A program made the translations under genes and the position numbers. The notes beneath the pieces are model-generated. The model saw only the letters and a program-made list of their open reading frames with translations, had not been told where the DNA came from and ran no database searches. From assembly GCA_027579435.1 (NCBI GenBank), contig JANBPK010000377.1, positions 1 through 11,361 of the forward strand: a stretch of 11,361 bases of DNA. Reading direction: 5' to 3'. This DNA is from Candolleomyces eurysporus (Eukaryota; Basidiomycota; Agaricomycetes; Agaricales; Psathyrellaceae). This document shows positions 1-7,486 of the stretch, piece after piece. Position 1 is the stretch's first letter. Each line of letters opens with the position of its first letter.

Positions 1-284
1 CAAATCTGTGTATTGTCGAAGTCTGTTGTCTACGAAGTTCAGCTTCCGAAGCAATAACATCGAACCTGGTTGAGCCTTAGCTCCCCCCTCGAACTTGCGA
101 TTGCAAAGTTTACGTTCCGAAGCCCAAGTCCAGCTTGACTTAGAGCTTTTCACTATACCCTTGCCCGCCTCTTATCTTCCGAAGATACTTGGTGTGTTTG
201 TTTTGTGTGTGTGTTGGTGTTAGAGTTTGGTTCTTCGTCTTGTTGTGTTTTGAGCCTTAGAACGCGACCTGCGCATCAACGGGC
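1..284. repeat. Non-coding left edge with short direct repeats and a GT-rich tract
   Basis: No coding region is supported here. The octamer TTCCGAAG occurs three times (44-51, 115-122, 177-184), spaced 71 and 62 bases apart, with related CGAAG words near 16-23 and 31-39. The decamer TGAGCCTTAG occurs at 71-80 and again at 251-260. A GT-rich low-complexity tract runs from about 187 to 250. These could be promoter elements of a gene beyond the left edge, a 5' UTR, or the remains of a mobile element; the sequence does not decide between them. No terminal inverted repeats or element proteins were seen. Confidence 0.45.
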
Positions 285-670
285 GGCGTGATGTCTTCCT
301 TCCTCCACAGCTCTGGTTTTATACCGTTCATGTCCTGTTTCTGGACTTGTCTCTGGAAAGGCCGCCGTCAATCAAGCTTAACAAGTTCGGTGTGGGAGTT
401 AATGTTAAAGTATGAATCCGATCAAGGCATAGTGTACTCAGCGGGGTTCAGTCCCCGGCCCACAGCACCTGCCATCTTCATACAATGAAGATGAATACAT
501 GTTGTTAGGGTCGAGAACCTACATGAGTCCTTGACAGGTTGAGATTCATTCCTGAAGCTTGTAAGCCATGAGGTCGAAACCTATCCTCAATGAAGGACAT
601 AGAGGTAAAAGAATTTGTCAGTGATGAGATATAAGATAGAGCGATGGAGATTGGAGGGTTGAAGATGTGT
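285..670. repeat. Diverged dispersed repeat, copy 1
   Basis: This stretch is homologous to 7181-7486 in the same orientation. Shared landmarks in the same order are GTGATGTCTTCC, CTGGTTTTATA, GGAAAGGCC, GTGTGGGAGTTAA, GTATGAATC, CAGCACCTGCCA, GTCGAGAACCTACA and ACATAGAG. Similarity by eye is roughly 70 percent, with several indels; an extra segment near 620-650 is absent from copy 2. In copy 2 the block lies immediately upstream of the minus-strand membrane protein gene and so acts as its promoter region. Here no such gene lies downstream on the minus strand. A TATAAAA box reading to the minus strand is conserved in both copies (317-323 here). Confidence 0.75.
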
Positions 671-1383
671 ATGGCACGAATATGGGGTAGAAAATCGATG
701 TTGGCACATCTTGTGCGTTTTTGTTGCAGTACTGGTACCGCTGTCAAATCGGGCTCCCCGGTAACAGCCAGCCGCATTCGTCCCATCGGCGGGTCTAGGG
801 CACTTTGCGAGCTTCTAATGGCATTACTTACCAGTTGAGCAGTCCTCCAACATGAAACACTATGTAAAACTTGTAAGTGTTGGTTGTTTTGAGCATAAAA
901 TCACAAGTCTTCAGCATAGGGCAGGTTGTGATGAAGGTAGATGCCTCGGCATCGGCAAGTTGATGAGCCTTTCAAATAGTGTCAATGGCCCCCGTCCCTT
1001 GGGTCAAAAATCAAATTTACTCACCATGCAGCCATATTCTCAAAGTGGTATGCCAAAGACCACGTTCCTCCTTGTAACCGGCACAAGGGACGGCACGGGT
1101 CCTTCCATCATGCTTGATGGAGCTCCGCCATGCTACCACCCACACTATCTCGGTATCACCCGTTGCCAGTCGCTTTGAACTGCCGCTTTCCTCTCCGTTG
1201 TTGCACCAGTTCCGGGCACTGCAAGCATAGACCCGCGGCTGTCTTCGGCTCTATCTGGGAGACGTTTAGGCTAGATGGAAGTAGCAATGATGCGATTGTA
1301 AGGTGAAATGAAGGGGCAGACAAGGGGACGGCAAGAACCATGCAAAATGCCTCGGGCACTTGCCACAGGTTTTATCTCGTTGG
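671..1383. other. Intergenic stretch with no recognisable gene
   Basis: Open frames here are short and match no protein family I recognise. The longest ATG frame on the plus strand, 852-1178, has a composition unlike a folded protein and no motif. On the minus strand the word ATGGTGAGT near 1020-1028 looks like a start codon followed by a splice donor, but no convincing exons follow. Given the F-box relic just downstream, part of this stretch may be the eroded 5' portion of that duplicate, but I could not align it to the intact gene. Confidence 0.4.
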
Positions 1384-1873
1384 CTGATTCCTCCAAGATA
1401 ATGAGGCCCTTCACCACCTTCTTGAATCCTTCTCTTCCGTGCGGAAGTTGTGTCTCGACACCTAGTTTACCGACGACTCCGCAGCAACTTGTGAAGACCT
1501 TGACGACACCAGAGAGCGCCTTGAGCCCCAAGAATTACTTCCCAACCTCCGCAAAATTTGCATCCATTTACCGGATCTGCGCNTTTTTAAAGCTGGACCG
1601 GCGGCCCCACCGTTGCCAACCATTCTTCCGCGGCTCATCTTATTGGAGGTCCTTCTCGACATTTCTGCACTAGAGAAGTGCTCCTGGTGGCACAACAGAA
1701 ATTGATGAACTTGATTCCAGCGCCGACAGGCTGAACCTGCTTGTTTACCTTTCGGAAATCCAGAGCGTGCAGGGTATTACCGAAGCCCAATTGAAGCCAT
1801 CGACTCGATTCGTGCACTTGACGATATCTTGATAACCATTCAAAGTTACGGTACTTTTGATGCCGGATTATGA
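1384..1873 (+). pseudogene. F-box protein 3' fragment, duplicated and broken
   Basis: This is a degraded copy of the 3' end of the F-box gene downstream, aligning with about 3461-3964. At the start both copies read FLQDNEAL, then SSV with LCLDT, RKIC and, after gaps, LILLEV (plus-strand frame). Near the end the paralogous words are DRLNLLVYL against DRPNLLVCL, and DSIRALDDI with ITIQ against ESIRELDGI with ITIQ. Nucleotide similarity is high over the first 40 bases. The copy is disabled: a stop follows LCLDT at about 1468, another follows the CSWWHNR segment near 1702, and a frameshift lies near 1770 before the last matching block. The final TGA is at 1871-1873. An ambiguous base lies at 1583. 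No F-box, coiled coil or start codon remains, so this is a partial tandem duplication or the tail of an older paralog. It is not expected to make a functional protein. Confidence 0.82.
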
Positions 1874-2255
1874 TGAAATGTTTCTTGTATTGCCTACAAC
1901 TGGTGTGGTTTTTGCACGAAATCTGCGATTTTATCTTGAGCTCACTTGAAGAGTATGGCATATCAGGTACTATAAAGACTGTAAATAATGAACGAGGTCC
2001 GGGATTTTGGTGCTCTATCGATATCCAGCAGCTTAAAATAGCCACTCTTACAATATCTCGAAGGACGCGTCCATCCTTCGACTGCCCCATTCCACACCCT
2101 GACGCGAATTTGTTCAGTTGGACGTCAACGACATATCGTGCCTAGAGCTTGACCCGAAATATCTGAAGCTACCATGCACGTGAAAGTGCCTTTGAATTGC
2201 AATTACATGGTCATCCTTGCCACTATTCGGCCCTAAACGCACCTTTCTTCTCGCC
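1874..2255 (+). promoter_or_regulatory. Upstream region of the F-box gene
   Basis: This gap lies between the F-box relic and the intact F-box start codon and should hold its promoter and 5' UTR. No clear TATA box sits close to the start; an AT-rich stretch ending in ACTATAAAGA lies near 1968-1979. A plus-strand open frame of 91 codons (1870-2145) and a minus-strand frame through 2090 cross it, but neither shows a family motif. Part of this DNA may also be the 3' flank of the duplicated fragment. Confidence 0.3.
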
Positions 2256-3989
2256 ATGATCTCCAGCGATAAGCTTCTAAACCGGGGACCTTTGCTCAAG
2301 TTGATAGGGAACAACGACCCTCCTACTTTGGAAGAGTGCCGGTCGGCCTCACAGACGCTCCAGGAAATCGATCTCGAGCTGCAAAGACTGCAAGATGAAA
2401 TCACGGCCCTCCAAACACAGGCGTTTCAACTACAATTACAATACAGTACCCTCAAAACGAAAAGAGAGGACCAGATAGCCCCGATCCTTTCGCCGTGGCG
2501 AAAGCTACCCCCGGAAATATTGGCTAACATCCTGCAATTCGCAATCAACCCAGGCCGGTATTACAGTTTCATATCCCCCACCGACTCCACGAATCGTTTG
2601 CACTTCAAGAATCTGCGCGCGGTTTGTAGGATGTGGCGCGAGTTGGCATTTTCTACCCAATCCCTATGGACCAATGTCTGGATCGACTTTGATTGCATAA
2701 CAGATATCGCTGTGACTATCCGTGGCGTTCAGAAATACTTCCAGCGGGCGGGACCCTCTCTACCCCTCGAACTGGGATTCTCGTGGGTCAGGAACCGATC
2801 TGACCTCAGCGGTTGGATAGAGTACTTATTCTCCCAGAGATCCCGCCTGACGGAGATGACCTTCATCTCGACAACGTCTAATGTTTGGATCTTCGGGGAA
2901 AAAGTGAAAGCTTCGAGAGGAGCGAGATGGGATATGCGGTATCTAAGCATCGACGTTCGCTCTGGAGGGACCGTGCCTGCAAACTGCGACGCCATTGAGG
3001 CGTCATTTCCAAAACTCAAAACTTTACATTTCGCGACGGACAACGACGAAGCTTGTAAAATGGCGCTGCTTCGTGGCCATTCAAGCCTGAGCAAGCTGCG
3101 TGTGCGCATGAACTACGCCAAACCCGACTTGTGGTTTTCCAAGCTCGGCGGTTTTTCATCCCTCAAAGCACTCACTCTAATTATGAATCCCCTCATCCTT
3201 CTCTCAGCCGACGCGCCTGTCTGCGACTTTCCCCGCCTTCATTACCTAAAAATACGCAATGCCTCCTCGTTCACCATCTTTTCCAAAATTCGATCCCCTT
3301 CCCTCTCCACCCTCCAAATCAACACTTCCTTGTCTAAACATAGAGTTTACTACCACCATGATGCTATCACCGTCCAACAACGTCTCTGGACGACATTCCC
3401 GCAATTGATCGACTTCCTCCAAGAATCGGGGTCGAGTATACGAGAATTTCACCTCAGGTGCTGGTTCCTCCAAGATAATGAGGCCCTTCGCCGCCTCTTT
3501 GGATCCCTCTCCTCCGTGCACAGGTTGTGCCTCGACACTTGGTTCACGGATGAGCCTCAATCCATCTGCGATAATGTTGGCGACGATAGAGCGCAAGCTC
3601 ATAACAGCCAAGCATTACTCCCCTTCATTCGCAAGATTTGCATGCATTCGCCGGATGAGGACCCGTACGGGACGGAATCGGGGCCAATGATCCGCAAATC
3701 ATCTTATTGGAGGTCTTTCTCGGCATTTTTGCATTCGAGAAATTTGACTTCAGAATCAAAGACCAGTGACAGTGCTCCTGGCGCCATAACGGAAAGCAAC
3801 GGGCTTGACGCCAGTTTCATGGATGTTAACAACACGGACAGGCCGAACCTGCTTGTATGTCTTCCAGACAAAGTAAAAGCCGTGTTCGACGAAACCCAAC
3901 GGAAACCGTTCGAGTCGATCCGTGAACTTGATGGGATCTCGATTACCATTCAAGCTCAACGTACTTGCGAGTATGATACTGTGTGGTAA
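2256..3989 (+). CDS. F-box protein with N-terminal coiled coil and LRR-like C-terminal region
   Basis: This intact, intron-free frame encodes 577 aa. Translation is placed at the ATG at 2256; the open frame extends back to 2217, but only through a TTG, which a eukaryotic gene would not normally use. Residues about 27-75 form a heptad-rich helix (TLQEIDLELQRLQDEI region) predicted to coil. An F-box follows at about 79-143, with WRKLPPEILANIL at 81-93 and the VCRMWRELAF with SLWTNVWID pattern typical of Agaricomycete F-box proteins. The rest has irregular repeats of hydrophobic L.xL.L units with FPRLHYLKI-like segments, resembling degenerate leucine-rich repeats that would bind a substrate. Family knowledge says the F-box docks on Skp1 in an SCF ubiquitin ligase; the substrate is unknown. 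These genes form large, fast-evolving families in agarics, and a broken 3' duplicate lies just upstream. The frame between about 3670 and 3800 differs from the most protein-like frame of that duplicate, so the C-terminal 110 residues may be frameshifted or mis-read. The gene converges with the TPI remnant. Confidence 0.88.
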   Translation: MISSDKLLNRGPLLKLIGNNDPPTLEECRSASQTLQEIDLELQRLQDEITALQTQAFQLQLQYSTLKTKREDQIAPILSPWRKLPPEILANILQFAINPGRYYSFISPTDSTNRLHFKNLRAVCRMWRELAFSTQSLWTNVWIDFDCITDIAVTIRGVQKYFQRAGPSLPLELGFSWVRNRSDLSGWIEYLFSQRSRLTEMTFISTTSNVWIFGEKVKASRGARWDMRYLSIDVRSGGTVPANCDAIEASFPKLKTLHFATDNDEACKMALLRGHSSLSKLRVRMNYAKPDLWFSKLGGFSSLKALTLIMNPLILLSADAPVCDFPRLHYLKIRNASSFTIFSKIRSPSLSTLQINTSLSKHRVYYHHDAITVQQRLWTTFPQLIDFLQESGSSIREFHLRCWFLQDNEALRRLFGSLSSVHRLCLDTWFTDEPQSICDNVGDDRAQAHNSQALLPFIRKICMHSPDEDPYGTESGPMIRKSSYWRSFSAFLHSRNLTSESKTSDSAPGAITESNGLDASFMDVNNTDRPNLLVCLPDKVKAVFDETQRKPFESIRELDGISITIQAQRTCEYDTVW

Positions 3990-4219
3990 TTCTACTATTC
4001 ATGTAGTACCAGATATATACCGTATTTAGAATTTTCCTTACAGCGCAGACTTCCTCTCCCGATCCCTAATCACCGTAACCCGCCCGATCAGCTTTCAGAT
4101 AGTACAATTTCATGGATTGTGGTCACTATAATATACAGCGTCAGGCACGATGAAAGAGGTTCTATACCAGTCCTCCAACCGACCAACGATTGAACTTCCT
4201 CAAAAGATTAACGACTACC

Positions 4220-5098
<879 letters not shown>

Positions 5099-5652
5099 CT
5101 AGTTGATGCAATGATCGCCAGGACAAGCATTCGGCGTCGGGCGTGTCGTTCATACAAATGATAGAGGCCAGGAGGAAAGGGGAGCAAATTTCACGACGAA
5201 ATGTTATGCTCAATCTTTCTCGATGCATTGCCGTAGAAATCCGTTGTGCTCGAGTGAGCCCTTCAAAGTTGGCGATGGAGTGTTCACTCCGGCTTGGCTC
5301 GAGGACGATCTGACAGAAATGATGCTTCTTGGATATCAAGCCTAGTTGATGAGACCAGGTAACTTTATAGTAGAGTTGTACGAAACATAGTCGGAGGCCG
5401 CGAGAGCTAGGACCGTGTCTACCACCATTTGAGGCAATCTTGGTGGACGCCTTGTAGGAGAGGAGGGAACACAAGGGTGCACTGTGAAAAGTTTGCAATG
5501 TGTTGTTACGTACATGACTTTGCCTGAGGTCGCGGTCCCAGTGGGCACTGCAGTGATGTTTCGACACAGGTAATAGTATTCAGCGTACAAGTACAGTGTG
5601 AGCTACAGAAGTCCGAGCTTCGAGTTTACTAAGTAGCCTACATAGAGAACGG
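5099..5652. other. Unassigned stretch upstream of the TPI remnant
   Basis: This is where the missing first exon or exons and promoter of the TPI gene should lie. On the minus strand an intron could run from a GTATGA donor near 5155 to the TAG acceptor at 5101-5099, but the upstream sequence does not give the expected G-G-N-W/F-K-x-N signature in any frame. Minus-strand open frames (5567-4914 and 5590-5342) are short or merge into TPI introns and match nothing known. I see no RNA gene or repeat here. Confidence 0.4.
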
Positions 5653-5883
5653 TCACACATAAGCATCATCGGAAGTCATGGCAATTTTTTGTCTGATTTT
5701 CTCGTAGATACGTTGAAGGAAAGCAGAGTCCGAGAGGAAAAGACACAAGATAATTCACTACCCCAACGCGGATTGAAGTGTGGAAGTCTAAGTTGAAAGA
5801 GTTCAAACCTTCGGCTCGTCCTGGGAGTAGGCCAGAGTCTTGGCGACAACGATGTCCGTGTGGAGGGAAGAATCCCTAAGCTT
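5653..5883 (-). other. Coding-like tail beyond the membrane protein stop codon
   Basis: Directly after the TAG at 5886-5884 the same frame stays open for 26 codons (5883-5806, including IVVAKTLAYSQDEPK) to a TGA at 5805-5803. Further on, another open run from 5754 to a TGA at 5655-5653 includes LQRIYEKIRQKIAMTSDDAY, which also reads like a charged protein end. A GTTTGA donor at about 5808 and an acceptor ending CTACGAG could join the two runs in phase 0. This may be a lost C-terminal tail, a 3' UTR that happens to be open, or a piece of another gene. There is no family match to settle it. Confidence 0.3.
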
Positions 5884-7150
5884 CTAGACAATCTCCGTCT
5901 CGGCCTTCCTCGCAAATTCCTTGGCCTCTGCTCGCAGATGGTGAATCGCAATCAGATGAGGTGCCATGACCTTGATAACAAAGAATATTAGACGAGAAAT
6001 CGGGGAACCGTGGTAGCGATCCACTTACACTGAACACAAGCCAAAGGATCGCGAATACTCCTTCGAAATGGAACGCAGTGTTTGTATAGCTTATCACAAC
6101 CCGAGAATACGCGACTACCATGACCAAGCAGCACAAAGTGACCGGAAGCGCGGCGTCAACAAGGAGGATCTGGGCCTTGTTATACCACGGTCTCTTGTCG
6201 TTGTCCAGAGGGAAGCTGCCTCCTTCCGGAACGGTGGATTTTCCATGAAGCTGCAGGAACCTCCGGGTGGCAATAGAAATAGTGACGAGGAAGTTGAAGA
6301 TAAACGAGAGGGCGAACGACAAGTGCATGAGCTCGTTGAATGTCAATCGGAAGAGGCGAGGATGGACCGGCACATCCCAATCGAACCTCAAGATGGTATA
6401 CATTTCGACAAATGAGATGACTTGAGGGAAAAATAAGCCTAGGCGAACACGGGGAATAAGGAAAACAAATGACTCACCGACCCAGAGGACATAGAGCGCT
6501 ATGACGGGGGCGTACACCATCCACATATCGGAGAACACCTTGTAGACTCGGAAGACCTGTCCTTTCGTCAAACCAATTCCGTTGCAGCGAAGAATACGAA
6601 AGTGACGTACCAAAATACCATTGACGATGGAGAGAATGACCTGGGCGTTGAGGGCAAAGGTCGTTCTCAGGACCTTATCGACCCTATCGTGGATATAACC
6701 GTTCCGGATGACCCCTCTGCACTTTATCCAGCCGAAACTCTGGACGCCATCGCCCCGCGTATCCCAGGTTGCGACAGCACACATAGCCTCCTTCAAGGCC
6801 AGCAAGACCTTCGTGCAGTACAGAATAGTCCCAAAGACAAAAAGCGCGAACAATACAAGACTGATGACAGCGTAAACGCCAGGACTCCTCTTATCTCCCC
6901 GGCTACGCCTCCGCCCAAGGAGCTTGAGGATGGTGGCCGATTTGACGGCCAATACGACTTACAATTGTGCTGATGTTAGCGTTCAAAGAATAAGTTTGAG
7001 GCCAAGAACTTTCGACTAACCTGTGAACGTGGAAAGCAGAATACATCTTACCATGTCAACGACAATCTCAGATCCTGGGCTTTGACTATGGACACTCAGA
7101 AAGTAAGAATGAGTGTCGAAGGACCAGAAAGAGGGAGTCAATGCAGACAT
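5884..7150 (-). CDS. Seven-helix fungal membrane protein, five exons
   Basis: The predicted CDS joins 7150-7021, 6957-6611, 6556-6478, 6420-6029 and 5970-5884, 1,035 nt in all, for 344 aa ending at TAG. Introns are 63, 54, 57 and 58 nt, with donors GTTAGT, GTACGT, GTGAGT and GTAAGT; acceptors are AAG, CAG, AAG and AAG, so three are non-consensus. Hydrophobic segments fall at about residues 29-57, 72-97, 143-168, 171-193, 217-237, 268-292 and 305-326, giving seven likely helices, with a basic loop LGRRRSRGDKR at 57-67 and a short charged tail (RAEAKEFARKAETEI). The third helix has INGILVFRVY-like character (SIVNGILVFRVYKVF), resembling the conserved Asp-x-x-L-x-x-R-x-Y region of basidiomycete multi-helix proteins of unknown function; that family link is by memory of its layout only. 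The protein would sit in a membrane; no enzymatic or transport residues are evident. A TATA-like box lies 50 bases upstream. The start ATG is the first in frame and begins MSALTPSFWSFDTH, common for such proteins. Confidence 0.72.
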
Positions 7151-7199
7151 GGTGAGGCACAAGGGGGGGGGAGACAGGGGCCGTGATGTCTTCCTCTGG

Positions 7200-7206
7200 T
7201 TTTATA
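7200..7206 (-). promoter_or_regulatory. TATA-like box of the membrane protein gene
   Basis: The minus strand reads GCTATAAAACC here, a TATAAAA box 50 bases upstream of the ATG at 7150, a fitting distance for a fungal core promoter with a short leader. The same box is kept in the other copy of the repeat at 317-323, although the bases around it have changed. Confidence 0.5.
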
Positions 7207-7276
7207 GCATTTATGTCCCGTTTCTGGCCCGGACCTTTTCTGGGAAAGGCCACCATTAACAAAGTTCTGTGTGGGA

Positions 7277-7294
7277 GTTAACGTTAACGTTAAC
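7277..7294. repeat. Tandem palindrome (GTTAAC) x3
   Basis: Three perfect head-to-tail copies of the palindrome GTTAAC form an 18-base palindrome, followed by GTATGAATC. The matching site in copy 1 of the repeat (about 398-411) has a single imperfect GTTAATGTTAAAG, so the array grew after the copies parted, or decayed in the other. It sits about 130 bases upstream of the membrane protein start codon and could be a protein-binding site. Confidence 0.6.
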
Positions 7295-7486
7295 GTATGA
7301 ATCGGATATACGTGGTTTCCTCAGCAGGGTTAGGTTCCTGGTCCGCAGCACCTGCCACTTTCATGCACGTCCCAGTCGAGAACCTACACCCCTTGCCGCG
7401 TCGAGATTTATTCTTTGAAAGCCACAATTTCGAAGCCTAGTTTCGATGTAGAACATAGAGATAAAGAGATTAGAGGGCTGAAATAC

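Larger units (their letters stand above)
7181..7486. repeat. Diverged dispersed repeat, copy 2 (promoter of the membrane protein gene)
   Basis: This block is homologous to 285-670. It starts 31 bases upstream of the membrane protein start codon, so it covers the core promoter and upstream region of that gene. Compared with copy 1 it lacks about 11 bases after GATGTCTTCC and a segment near its distal end, and it has gained a tandem GTTAAC array. Similarity fades on the gene-proximal side just after the CCGTGATGTC word, so only the upstream region and not the coding part is shared. Confidence 0.75.

Noticed and set aside
288..488. Plus-strand open frame of 66 codons inside repeat copy 1
   Set aside because: The homologous block at 7181-7486 does not keep the frame, so the conservation is at DNA level only.
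1104..1121. Inverted repeat TCCATCA / TGATGGA with a 4-base loop
   Set aside because: The stem is only seven pairs, with no T-tract or neighbouring gene end; likely chance.
852..1178. Plus-strand open frame of 108 codons
   Set aside because: It has no recognisable motif, an odd composition and no supporting context; open frames of this length occur by chance.
1635..2090. Minus-strand open frame of 151 codons with a true ATG
   Set aside because: It lies antisense over the F-box relic, which is supported by homology, and its protein shows no motif; a shadow frame is the simpler reading.
2217..2255. Earlier start of the F-box protein at 2217
   Set aside because: That codon is TTG; the first in-frame ATG is at 2256 and leaves the coiled coil and F-box whole.
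5876..6952. Single intronless minus-strand gene of 358 codons
   Set aside because: It would need a TTG start and would run through three introns with good GT donors. Splicing adds a proper ATG exon, continuous helices and the VMAPHLIAI end.
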